This document shows, in pieces, positions 11,661 through 24,100 of a stretch of DNA of 64,000 nt (the first letter of the stretch is position 1; each line of letters starts with the position of its first letter). The translations under genes were made by a program, and so were the position numbers. The notes beneath the pieces are model-generated. The model saw nothing but the letters and a program-made list of their open reading frames with translations. It did no database searches and was not told the origin of the DNA. Source of the DNA: Owenia fusiformis (lineage: Eukaryota; Annelida; Polychaeta; Sabellida; Oweniidae); assembly GCA_903813345.2 (NCBI GenBank), contig CAIIXF020000011.1:14245754-14309753 (forward strand), read 5' to 3'.

Positions 11661-12634
11661 GCAATTCACCAAAATAAAGTATTATCTTAGGGGTATCAAT
11701 GCTGAAAATGTATCAAGTATCAATGTGATGAATATTTCGTGTTTACTTTATCTCAGAACTGAAACATGAATTGCAATTTGATATACGTACATTGTAAGAC
11801 AAGAAATGTCCCATCATGCTTTACACAAGAGACTAAAGATTTTTAAGTGAGCAACTATAAAGCTTTATGAATTACAAAAGACATACATATTGATTTTCTT
11901 CAAGTACATAATAGTGGATATATAGTGAAATTCATTGCTATTTTAAGATGTTGCTAGGTCGTTGCTAGGCAAATTTAGCCTTTATTTCAAGCCGTTGCTA
12001 GGGAAAATGGTCAGACATAACTGCATCGATACATTTGCTATATGATAAGAAATAATGTGGAAGAGATCCAAAAGCAGTGAACATATAATAGATATATTGT
12101 CTGCAAATGTCAAAATGGGCATTGTAACCTGTTGCCATGTTGTTGCTATGTAATATGGTGATGTCACTTCTGTAAATATGTTAAAATTGATGTATTTTAG
12201 GATAGAAAAACATTTTTTGTAATGGTCTTATAGCATCCTAGCATATATTAAGTGGATTTATATTGCAAAATATGTTATTTTAGGCGGTTGCTATGTGGTT
12301 GCTAGGCAAATATGTGATATAACAAAAAATCAAAGCCCTAAGATTAGAGTTTATCCTTGGATCTAACTTTGTGCCAAGTTTGGTTGCTCAATTCCCATTC
12401 TCCATTGGTGAATTATAGTGATATAAGGAGTTTGGAATTTGAATTTTCTATTAAAATTGTGTTAAAAAGCAGAAATAACAGGTATCCTGTGTAATCTCAA
12501 TTTTTTTTCTAAAAAGGGCTTTAGAAAAAGGGCCCTGTCTCTTAAATATCTTTAAATACATAAAACTATAAGAAAAAACTCAAAAACAAACTTTAGTATG
12601 AAAACGCAAGATCATTCACCAATTGATTCCGCTA

Positions 12635-13927
12635 CAAGGTTCAAAATTGATAAGAAATTGATGGACTCTTCACCCGGTGGTACACTGTATTCTCCACTGC
12701 ACCTGCCATAAAATGCATCCCTGGGAAATAGCGTGATCGTATTCTTCCAGAATGAGATTTCCTCGAAGAAATTATATTTTATTGTTCAAATTACACAGTT
12801 TAATTAATTTCTCGATCCGCTTTTTGTCACGGTGACCGTGTCGGGTTACCGCGGATCTAGTAACAACATTTAATATTTATCAGTAAATAAAAAGGGTTAA
12901 GGATAATGACTACGTATGAAAAAATGGTAGCGAAAGTCCAATGATGGTCCATGATAATGTGAATTATGGACAGATTGCAGATTGCAATGTTGGAGGTTAC
13001 TATTCCTGGCAGTCAGATTACTCAATGCAAGGACGTATAAAAATATGAATCTTGTCTAAACGACGCCCTGGATCAAGTAGTCACTAGCACCACCTATCAT
13101 GCCCCGATTCAAGTATCGGTGGTTACAGCAATATTTTTATCATATTCAACAATTAGCAACGGGGTAGCCTAAACAAGGATGAAGAAAATCATTTTCTTCA
13201 TCCAAGCGTAGACATACATGTAGGTAGAACTGTTTATTTAAAAATTGTGCAGTACTTACCTTATACTTCGACCAAAAGTAATTTGGTTAGAGACTCGAGT
13301 AATGCAGTACCAGCTATGCCCGTTGATCGGAAAAATGGGACGGGGGGGGGGGGGGTAGGAGCAGGGAAATTCTAGAAAATTCAACAAATCTGGAAAATTA
13401 TTTTTTCAAGAGAAAGTTTATTCTTTAATTGCTGAATGGTCAAATATTTCTAGACAATTAATGATGATGACGAAACGCAAATTGATTTGTTGAATTTTCT
13501 TGCAGAAATTGGAAATTCTTATCTAGTTTTGACATCTTGACATGAAGTTATATTACTATAAAATCCATCTTATAAACGAGAAATTTGGAGGATAAAATAA
13601 TTCATTCTTGTTGAAAAGATCATTAGCATTGATCGATGAAATCATGGGTATTCAATAGATATATTGAAAGCCCATGATGAAATATACATTTCTAAATGTA
13701 CTGGTATGTAAGTATGTAACTTTGCAATTTACTTAAAGGTATAAGTAGCTGTACACATAAACACAAGTTGTGATTTCACTTATGAGCGGAATATCTCTAA
13801 TATTGACCAACTATATTATATTCATTTAATACAAAAATAAAAATGCCATTGACGGCAATAACAATTGAATTGAACCTGCGTGGAAAAATATATAGCATAG
13901 TTGCATTAGAAAAATCTCATAATCACG
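12635..13927. other. No gene seen; poly-G run at 13342-13355
   Basis: Intergenic DNA with a 14-base G run and a small palindrome, CACGGTGACCGTG, near 12829. Nothing coding is supported. Confidence 0.5.
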
Positions 13928-13932
13928 AAAAT

Positions 13933-14161
13933 CACTGGTGATCCGCTCGATTACGCTGGTTACCGAAACGGTTCGTTTTGGTAACAAAATGTCGGAACGT
14001 CGAAGGTACGATTTTTCTTTTTTCCTTATTTCACGCGTTGTGCGCAGAATCCCAACGACGTTTTTTCTCACAAACGTGTATCAGCATCATATGATCGATG
14101 GTCCGACATTTTGTTACCAAAACGGTTTCGGTAACCAGCGTAATCGAGTGGATCACCAGTG
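13933..14161. mobile_element. Palindromic CAC-ended MITE (229 bp)
   Basis: Inverted arms of about 65 bp: CACTGGTGATCCGCTCGATT at 13933 pairs with its near complement ending at 14161. AAAAT at 13928-13932 and 14162-14166 is a 5-bp target-site duplication. The termini begin CACT and the duplication is 5 bp, like the 1646-2670 element. The open frames across it are products of the palindrome. Confidence 0.85.
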
Positions 14162-14380
14162 AAAATTGTACTGATACAAAAAGATACTACGTGATGATGT
14201 GCGATACAATATTCAGACGAGCCAATTATTTCAATTTATCGTGGGACTCCTGATACACATGTATTGCTTATTAATTAGCTGATCGGGTATATGAGTGTAT
14301 GACAATATATATAGATGCCATTGGAGTGAAGTTTCATTTGTAGAGAGGTGCGTGCGATAAACAAGACCTGAAAAACAACA

Positions 14381-15196
14381 ATGATAAATATGTTTCGACA
14401 GCTGTCAAATGAAATTACTCCAAAATCCGAATACAAAGATGATAACAATACGCAAAAATGCAACCGGAGTAATGGTGAACGAACTGATGACGATAAGTTA
14501 ACGATTGATGATGACTTAAAGGAAGAAGCAACGTCTAGAGGAAGCAAACGCGCTCTAGTTAAACGCAATTCATCTCTGAGTAGCCAAGGTAATAGCGATT
14601 GTGAGTCTATGATAATGTGTCCGACACAAATGATGGTGTTCAAAATAGAGAATGGTCAGGTCATCCCTTTAGTGAATCGGTCAGATAGTTTCGATGCTAC
14701 GTCCAATGTTCCCACTACTCAGACGGCAATTCACCAGGCAAGTAACAGTAAAATTACTTCCGCGGCAGAAGTCACTTCGACCCCCAGAGCCGTTGAACGC
14801 TATTTCCCATCAAAGGCCGTCAACTCCCCAACGATCTTGACAGAGATCAATGAACAAGATGACGAAATTGAGGCAGGTAAAGATCGCAAAGTTGCCTTTG
14901 CTTGGACAAAAACAAATGGCAAAACATCATTAGACGCATCAGACAGCGCAATAATTGGTGAGTCTTTGACTCAGAAAAGTTTTGGAGCAATCGGAAATCG
15001 GTTTCATCGGACATCGAGCCAGTGTACCATTCAGATAAAGGTCCAAGAGGCTGTCATATTCTCAGAAGATGCGCCTAAGAGAAACAAAGACAGCCTCATT
15101 TCCGAGTCGGCGTCACATAACGCCCCGATGGTGTTTACAGTCAGCCATCAATGCGAGAACAGTGCGCCAGTTGGACTTGTACAGCAGCCCATTCAG
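14381..15196 (+). CDS. MARCH-like gene, exon 1: disordered N-terminal region
   Basis: Open for 272 codons from the first ATG to a CAG|GTGATT donor, after which the frame soon meets a stop. Composition is Ser/Thr/Asp/Asn-rich with basic patches (GSKRALVKRNSSLSSQG) and no recognised domain. An ATATATATA run at 14308-14316 could serve as a TATA-like element. A 122-codon frame on the opposite strand is a shadow. It could instead be an exon of an unrelated gene ending inside the intron. Confidence 0.65.
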
Positions 15197-18100
15197 GTGA
15201 TTATATACTGTATAACAGTATTTGAGCCAGGCCACAGGAAAAGGGGTCTTATCACAGATTTTTTCAATATTCTGATTTTTTGTTTATCTTAAAAAGCACA
15301 AAGAAACCTTTCAAATGAGCCATGGCTTACATCTTAACAATTTTTCCTTGCATATATACGTAGATCAAAAAGTCGGATCTGATTTAGCACATTTTCCTCT
15401 TAATCGTGGGCACATTTTTGGCTCTGTAGCACAATTTTGATTTTTGTGATAACACGGTTTTCCTATGGCCAGGCTCATTTTTTATACAATCTTTATATTA
15501 TTTGTATTTGTATATTTATTCAACCACCAATTTGGTGACAATACTTTCTTTTTTACAACATATTTACATTTCAAAGGATCAAAGAGTAATAAAAAGTATT
15601 ATTTACACAATGCTACATGTACCTCTTGACTTAAATTAATTTAGTTCCTTCAATTTCACATTTCTATAGTTATACATATTGCATATCATTTTGCAGCTAT
15701 GGAACTAAATAGTAAAATCCATTTCATCATTTATACCTGGTATTTCTTGTAATCCCATCATGATATAAAACCTTTCAGTTTCTGATCTCATGTAAAAGTT
15801 ATCATAATCTAGTTTAACAAGTTTTGCCTTCATTGTATTTCTAAACAAACATCTGAATCTAGTAAAAACATTGCACTGTTGTACAAAATGTATTAAGTCA
15901 CCAACTCCAGCATTACAAAGGGTACATTTCCTATCTTCCCTTATGACATTGGTTTGGGTAAATACATCTAATGAACATCCTCCAGTTAGTAGCCTCACCA
16001 TTTGGAAGCATTCATTTTTAACAATAGGTGCTCTTTTGCTCATAGTCCACCAAGCATTCACTTTGAACTTGGGACATACAATTCTAAAAACATTTAGTTT
16101 GTGACTTAACATAAGGAGTATTTTCCATCTTTCAATTACAAGCTTATATACATTAGTTTTACATTTCTTTTTCCATATTTCCTTTGAAGGGATGATGTTT
16201 TGTTCAATAACATTAATTATCATATCATTCAACTCATACTTGATAAAGGTTTGTAACATGTTATACTAGTATACAATACTCCTGTTCATAATTACTCCCG
16301 TTATATTATCTTTCATTGCATGCATTCTCAGGGAAAACAGTTTTCTGCAGATTGAACTTGTTCTGAACCCATTTCCATGAAATAACTCTTGGCTTCTTGT
16401 AATGAAAATGAGGCATGTAAGCATGACATATTCTGTTTTCCTGCAAATTGATAAATTGATGGTGGTCTTATCACATTTAGCTCTTGCAAAACTCTTATTC
16501 TTCTGAGTATTATAGCATCAAATAATTTGCATATTGTGGTTTGTGAAGTTATCCTCCTATGGTTATCCATTGATAATTTATCTAGATTGCCACCTTTGAA
16601 TATTGGTACAATTACACCCTTCCTAAAATTATGTGGGATATATTCAATTTTAATAATAAGATTAAAAATGACTGCTAAGAGATTATATAAGGCTGGTCCT
16701 GCATGTTTAATATGCTCGTAAGCTACATTGTCATACCCTGGGGCTTTATTATTGGGCAGATCTTTGCATATGTCAGCAATCCCAGTTGGAGTAAGGGGGT
16801 CATCTAATACAGGACAATGCTCATGCTTTGACTGATCATCCATCACTCTGAGGTCATCTTCGATTTGTTGTTTGAACTCCTCATCATATGTATTATTATC
16901 TCCATCTGGTGTGGCCAGTTTCTCAAAGTAGTCTTTCAATGTCTCTCTTAGTTCATCTTCTTCAGTTATTAACATGTCCTGCTCATTCCTTATGCTAGGC
17001 GCACTACTAGTTTGGCTATTCTGGTTGCCTCGTATATTATGTAATAACATTTCATTTTTATTGATGCTAAATTTTGTTAAATATTATTTTCAAAATAATT
17101 ATTTTCGTCACCGACGTTTTTTATTCAAAACAAATATTTTATTCATTCTTGTTAATACTTTATTTTTTAGCACAGCGCATCAAATATACTCTGTTATTAG
17201 CTCACATGGTGAGCTTTTGCAATCACTCACTTGTCCGTCCGTCTGTCTGTCTGTCTGTCTGTCCGCCTGTCCGTCCGTCCGTCCGTCTGTCTGTCCGTCA
17301 ACAATAGTGGCACGTTTTAAAACCTCTGTCGATAGGATTCCTGTTTTAAATTATTTCTGTTCAAGATCAATACAGAAAACTCCCCTGTGACTCCTGGTTC
17401 AAAAGCTTGCCTATTTTCAAAATGGCCGTCACTTTTGTCTCGCGAAATTCACTTTTGACCAATTTCCTAGCTTTACAAATAATTTCAGGTGTCCTACACT
17501 GTAAAAATCCATGTCAATGTAAAGGGTAGATATATGTTATAATATTGTTACAAAAAATCAGCGAAAAATTATATCCATTTTTTATTTTCAGCCATTTTAG
17601 TTAACATTGATTTGTCTATCTGACTCGCGAAATCCACTTTTCGTCAATAACAGTGGCACGTTTTAAAACCTCTGTCGATAGGATTCCTGTTTTAAGTTAT
17701 TTCTGTTCAACATCAATACAGAAAACTCCCCTATGACTCCTGGTTCAAAAGCTCGCCTATTTTCAAAATGGCCGCCATTTTTGTCTCGCGAAATTCACTT
17801 TTGACCCATTTCCTAGCTTTACAAATAATTTCAAGTGTCCTACATTGTAAAAATTCATGTCAATGTAAAGAGAAGATGTATGAAATAATTTTGTTACGAG
17901 AAATCAGCGAAAAATTATATCCATTTTTTTTATTTTCAGCCATTTTAGTTAACATTGATTTGTCCATCTGTCTCACAAAATCCACTTTTGGACCATTTAC
18001 CTTAAACCCTCTGTCGATAGGATTCCCGTTTTAAGTTAATTTTGTTCAACATCAATACAAAAAACTCTCCTATGACTCTTGGTTCAAAAGCTCGCCTATT

Positions 18101-21100
18101 TTCAAAATGGTCGCCATTCTTGTTTCGCGAAATTCACTTTTTGCCCATTTCCTAGCTTTACAAATAATTTCAGTTGTCCTGCATTGTAAAAAGCCATGTC
18201 ACTGTAAAGAGTAGTTGTATGAAATAATTTTGTTACAAAAAATCGGCAAAATATTATATCTGTTTTTTATTTTCAGCCATTTTAGTTAACATTGATTTGT
18301 TCATCTGTCTCGCGAAATCCTCTTTTGGACCATTTACTTAAAACCTCTGTCGATAGGATTCCAGTTTCACGTTATTTTTGTTCAACATCAATACAAAAAA
18401 ACTCCCCTTTGACTCCTGGTTCAAAAGCTTGCCTGATTTCAAAATGGTCGTCATTTTTGTCTCGCGAAATTCAATTTTGGCCCATTTCCTAGCTTTACAA
18501 ATAATTTCAGGTGTCTTGCATTGTAAAAAGCCATGTCACTGTAAAGAGTAGTTGTATGAAATGATTTGTCCATCTGTCTCTCCGTCAGTCCAAAATAGTG
18601 GCAAGTGGCTTGAAATAATTTTGTTACAAAAAATCAGCAAAAAATTATATCCGTTTTTCTGTCACCATGTGAGCCCAGTACCCACGGTACTATTTTTTTA
18701 CTGGGTTATGGTTTAATGAACCAATACTCATTGTGTATCTATATCGCATTAGATATGAATCTGAACCAGATCGGATCCTTGCTGTTTATTGTAGTAAGAC
18801 CTTATAGCAATCATTTATTAAACATTAAACCAACTACAGTGAAACCTGTATATCCGAACACCTTCGAATCAAAACACTTTTCCTTCTTCTGAGCACCACC
18901 TAATTTGAACTATGGACACTACTATTTGAAAAATTAATCTATCTAGATCTGAACACTTTTCATAAAATATCACATATTTCTTACAAAATTGCTTATTAAA
19001 TATTTTCAATTTTAAACATTTTCAATTTAATACTGATTTGTTACTGATATCAAAATCAAAAAAACTTCAGATGGTCTCAGTGGGTCTTTCTATAGCATGA
19101 CTAAATTAATTTGAATCGGACTTTGGAATGTCATAAAGTTACAGTATGTGGTCAATAGAAATGTTGATATTCATTGAGAATCCAGAATCATGCGGATGCA
19201 AAAACCTCGAAATCCAGACGCTTAAAAAAGCCGGTCCCAATGGCGTTCGAATTAGACAGGTTTAACTGCATATTCATTAATCATGCCTGAACCGGAGACC
19301 GCACCTACCACCACTGCATGTGCGTCAAACGTAATCCTCTCAATAATTGAGTGGCAAGGGTAAAAGTAGTAATATGATTCTAAAAGTCTTTCATAATGTA
19401 ACCAGAGAAACAGGGTTTCTTCGGGACGAAATCTCAGTCACCTAACAACCTCAAACTCACCTGGCAGTGTTTGTCTACACCGAGACACTGTCATGGTTCA
19501 ATTCTCCCAACGAGCGCAATTTTAATCATGTTCGAATGTTTACAGTAAAATGGTATAAGTAAAAACTTATTTACTGATTTACCTTGATCGACCATATTGA
19601 ATCGGGCGGCCATATTAGCCTATGTTTCTAATTTATTTATCTTACCGTTTTGGGGTCATTGAATAAAAACAATGTATAAGTATTTCGGTGAAATGAGAAT
19701 TTTTGAAGTTGACCAATTGGATTGTACCCAAACAACATGTACATAGAGATAGATACTGCCTTTCTTTCTTATGTAACGCAAAACCTTATGAGATATTTTA
19801 TCACAATTTTCAAGTGTTTTGACTCACTTCCTTTTGTCTGGTTTTCTTATTTTGATGTATGAATTACAAAACGTATGACGTATGGTATATTATCACATTC
19901 AAAATTGGTCTGTTTTGCTAACATTGGAAGCGTATAAACCATTATTTCTAATGGCGATAATTGATATGAAGCGGTTTTTATAGTTTTGCTATTCTTATTG
20001 TATATTAGTACGTGAACATGATATATAAAAGTGAGCATATAACATTCCTTGGATGAACGATAATAGTACAATAACGTCATTTCAAAGCCGCAGGCCCAAG
20101 GTCCAATATTTCACTATTTTGCCCGCAGAAATGACGTTATTACTATTATTACCACCGTTAATGCCCAGGGCTGAAATAGCAAATTTGAAATAGAAAATCG
20201 TACGCACTGAACGATATCACTTTTCCCGGGAAACATAGCCGGGCGGATAATGTCATTATTGCCCGACTAAAGTCATTAACGCCCGACAAAATATTGCTCA
20301 CGTCAATATAGCAATTTAAATGCCTTCTCAACTAGTACTAAAACCCCCAGAACAGGTCCTGAAAGGTGGTAATAAAAGATAAAGTTGCCCTTGAATTTCT
20401 AGTTCATGTAAATTCAATTCATACTTGAAAGCAAAATTTAAGTGTCTTTGGTCCAAACAGAACCAAAATATTTCCTAACTTCGAAGATGGGTAGTGATAC
20501 TGAAAATATTGCATCTTAAAAGAACAGTTATTTATGTCACCATCACAAGTTGTGATCTCCAACTTTTTGTGGATGGTGTTCGGCGTTCAGCGGTCGGCGG
20601 TCGGTGGTCGACGTCTGCAGCAAATACTATTCAACTTGTCGGCGAAAGAAGCATCTGATATAGATAATAGTAGGTTGGTAAAACGGGCAATCCCTGAAAT
20701 ATCCAACGTCCTGACTATTTTGGTCCAATATATCCCCCATGAATGAAATACAGAATGAGAGTCGGAATGTTTGCACTAATTATTTTAATGTTTGCACTAA
20801 TTATTTTAATGTAACGGATTATACCTTAACAATGCTCAAAATCATCTTCAATTTCTAAGCTGTTATTCACCTTTCCCCAAAGTCCAAAGTGTACTCATTT
20901 GACCGCTGCGCTGATTGGTCGATGAAAATCAATGACGTCAAAGCAGGGCACATTTCGCGCCAAAACTTCAATTACTATTAGATCGCCGAATGAGTGAAAT
21001 ATATCTCATTATAAAATGATAACAAAACTAAGTGAAATATATTTTTCTGACTATTTTGCCTTAAGCTGTGTCTTAAATACACCATCCGGTAAATCAAACC

Positions 21101-24100
21101 ATAGAAATAATTGTGATACGAGTGCTAGTCTTTTAACAAAGTGAATCCAATTACGCAAACTAAAGATTGACAATCATTCAAACATTAAGACTGTATGGAT
21201 TAGGAATATACATTAATCATGATTATTCAATTAAATAGTACATTATGTTTCTAATAAAAAAAATATATGAAGAACAGTTTTAAATGTCAGAGTCCACTTG
21301 CTTTTTTTCACCGGATTGCCCAAATAGTTTGTGATTGGTCATGTATTTTTGCAATTCAATATTGAAGTAACTAATATTCATCATACTGTAGGAGTTTGCA
21401 TTTTAATTGCAATTCTAAGCTTAATAACAGGCCCGTAGCCAAAGGGGGGGGGGATGAGCGGAAGGAGCGACCGTTCCCCTCCGGCCAGATATTCTTTCAA
21501 AAGCATGCGGGTTTTCACCATTCTGAGCACTTTTCGCATGATTTTTTCCCAAAACTGTCAAAAAGCTCCCACTTGGTAAAACCGCTCCGGCAGATAAATC
21601 CTGCACACGGGCTTGAATTGCCGGAGTTTGTTTCATGTAGGTCTACATCCAAAAATATCTTGAAAGTTCTCTAAAAAGTTCGATATTTAAAAGAACGCCC
21701 ATGGGCCTTTCAAGAGATAAGTCTCTTCAAACAGACGATCGTGTGTAATCATGATTAATCATGTGTAAAACAAGCAACTCTGGTATATCGTCTCAAAGCA
21801 TACATGAACGGCCTTATCATCACTCACCAGTCATCACTCACGTAACCATTGTCAAATTCTTCGGCAGACATAAAAGTATATTATTATATTGTATCTAATG
21901 TATATATTGTAATTTAATAATTTGTTTTTGTATTAATTTGCTCTCCAAATTGGAGGAAATAAAGAACCATACCATACCATACCGTACCGTACCGTACCAT
22001 ACCATACCATACCATACCATACCATACCATACCATACCATGTGGTATAATATGTGGCTGAACGTAAGTGAAAGTAACGCACCGTTGGCCAAGATTTGAGT
22101 GTCGAATACGTTTTCTTCAAGGTTAAGTCGTACCCCCTTCTTCACCCCATGAGAAAATATTACACGAACTTAAGATATCATGGGATGTTGACATTTTGAC
22201 AGTCGGCGTAATTTGAAAATGTACAGGAAACATTGGACTCTTCACATCAATATTTCTCTATTCATTTGATTCCCCAGAACAATATAACAAGAAGGGGGAA
22301 TATAGACGTGAGTATAATTATTAAATTCCATGACATTTATCATTAATATTATTACTACTCAACATAATTTGACAATAAAGTTAACCTGTCCGTCACGATT
22401 CACATTGACTTCTAATGTGTTGAGATTTTCCCGCGAAAATCTGCCCTACTCTGACGTCAGAGATTTCAGGTTTGCTAATTATAATATTCATGAGCTGACT
22501 TTGGGGAAAGGTGAATAACACAGTAAGAGCAACTGAACCTTGTGAATCAAGATGGCTCAAAATGGGCTGACATATGATCCGATAAAGGCTTTTGTTCATG
22601 CCAGTTCACCCTCTGTAATACGATACAACATAACGTTCAGATATTTAAAAAAACACCATTACCTGATGACAAACTTGTCAAGATGCATTTATTATTCAAT
22701 CATACTCTTGAAAGCGTGAGTTGGATTTTCATTCATTTTGAAATTTCATACCTTAGAAACCCAAGATGCTTATTGTAAAGATGAACAATATCCGCTTTGT
22801 GTAACCGTAATAAGACATCATTTTTCAACCTTGTATTATTTATAAATTGAATACATAATATAAAAAATGTTATATGTAAGAAACACCAGACATCAAGCAT
22901 TGATTTTAGGGGAAAGGTGACCTCGACTTAAACGAATGTTTATAAAGAGATGGCCCTGTGAGTAGATTCGCGCTGTTGTAATAAAAAAAGAAATTAGTGT
23001 TAGTACTGAAACTCCGATTCGGGCCATGTTTGACGTTAACATTTATTCAGTATCTTTGTTCTTTAGAAAAGTTCAGCATCATCTGCTGGATCTGGCGACT
23101 CGAATCAGGAAATGTGCAGAATATGTTGGGAAGACGGTAAAAAAGAAAAATTGGTGGAACCATGCCGATGTTGCGGGACAGCTGGGTACATCCATCCTAG
23201 TTGTCTGCACCAATGGATCATTAGAAAAAATTCTATGACATGTGAATTATGTTGGGGACGATTTGAAGCTTACAAGACATTAAAGCCTATCAAACAGGTA
23301 AACATGATCAGTGTATATATAATATATTACACCTGTATACTGGCATTCAGGCTTACATCATTTTACCAGCAATATATCAAGATTATAGTAATTGATGCTG
23401 GTTGGGAATTGAGAAAGTAATAGTTAATAGTTAAGAACTGTTTTGGATACAAAATCATATATACTATTTCCTCTTTAACTCAAATTTGCCTCGTTAATTT
23501 AAATTTGCCTCGCCAATTTGCCTTGCCTATTTTTGTATTCGTGCTCCACCTGTGATTATAGTTACACTTGACTTTTTGTATTTAAAAACACTTATGACGT
23601 GGGTGTAAAACAATGATATACTCATAATAATCACTCAAGACCATGCATATACTCAAATCTGCGCCTCGTTTTCACAGTGGTTTTTAAGGTCTGCATACAT
23701 AAAACTCGCAAACACGGATTATTCACATTACTATATTTCGTATTTCAATAACCCGTTTGCTTATTTTGTCTTACGTCACAAACTGTATTTTAATTGTCGT
23801 TTTATTTTTCAGTGGAGGTTTCCATCTCTCACGAGGACCAACAAGGCAATCATTGTTTCGCTCATATTCTTATGCATGGCTATTACAGCCACAATTATAG
23901 GCGGTCTCCATCTTAAAGATAACGAGATTCCCGAAAATGAGCCATATGTTTCTCCGATGCCGTCTTTATTTCTTCAACATTTGCGTTCGACAACTTCGAC
24001 ACCTTTAGACAAGCTAGCGCACAATCATGACAATACTATCAAAGAAAAGATTCATACAACAACGGAATCGGTTAAGACCACTCAGAATATGATCTCTCCC

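Larger units (their letters stand above)
8902..12634. mobile_element. Large foldback element (two ~1.6 kb inverted arms, ~0.5 kb loop)
   Basis: The left arm (8902-10606) is the reverse complement of the right arm (11097-12634) with scattered changes and indels, roughly 85-90 percent alike by eye. Outer edges pair as GGAATCAATTGGTG (8906-8919) and CACCAATTGATTCC (12617-12630). About 125 bp near 10134-10258 has no partner in the right arm. The arms carry opposite-facing broken copies of one transposon-associated protein, so the structure looks like an inverted duplication of part of a transposon. No clear target-site duplication was found. Confidence 0.85.
15480..17060 (-). mobile_element. Internally deleted LINE (non-LTR retrotransposon)
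   Basis: It lies inside the first intron of the MARCH-like gene, in antisense orientation. Two minus-strand fragments are present: the first part of a reverse transcriptase (17050-16328) and a C-terminal segment with a zinc knuckle (16259-15705). The catalytic core between them is missing, so the copy cannot be active. The clade was not settled; it differs from the L1-like LINE at 47-51 kb. Confidence 0.85.
20862..22519. mobile_element. 1.66 kb element with 23-bp perfect inverted ends
   Basis: A 23-base sequence starting GTTATTCACCTTTCC at 20862-20884 is repeated inverted at 22497-22519, and the next ~90 bp also share blocks (TGACGTCA, GGGCA, TCGCG). The interior carries a dispersed repeat (21427-21575) and an ACCAT microsatellite. 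No transposase is visible. Confidence 0.7.

Noticed and set aside
13826-14162. Open frames of 74 and 81 codons on both strands
   Set aside because: They lie across a perfect-ended palindromic MITE; no domain, and mirror each other.
14275-14643. 122-codon minus-strand frame
   Set aside because: Antisense to the first exon of the MARCH-like gene; hydrophobic and Ser/Leu-rich as expected for a shadow.
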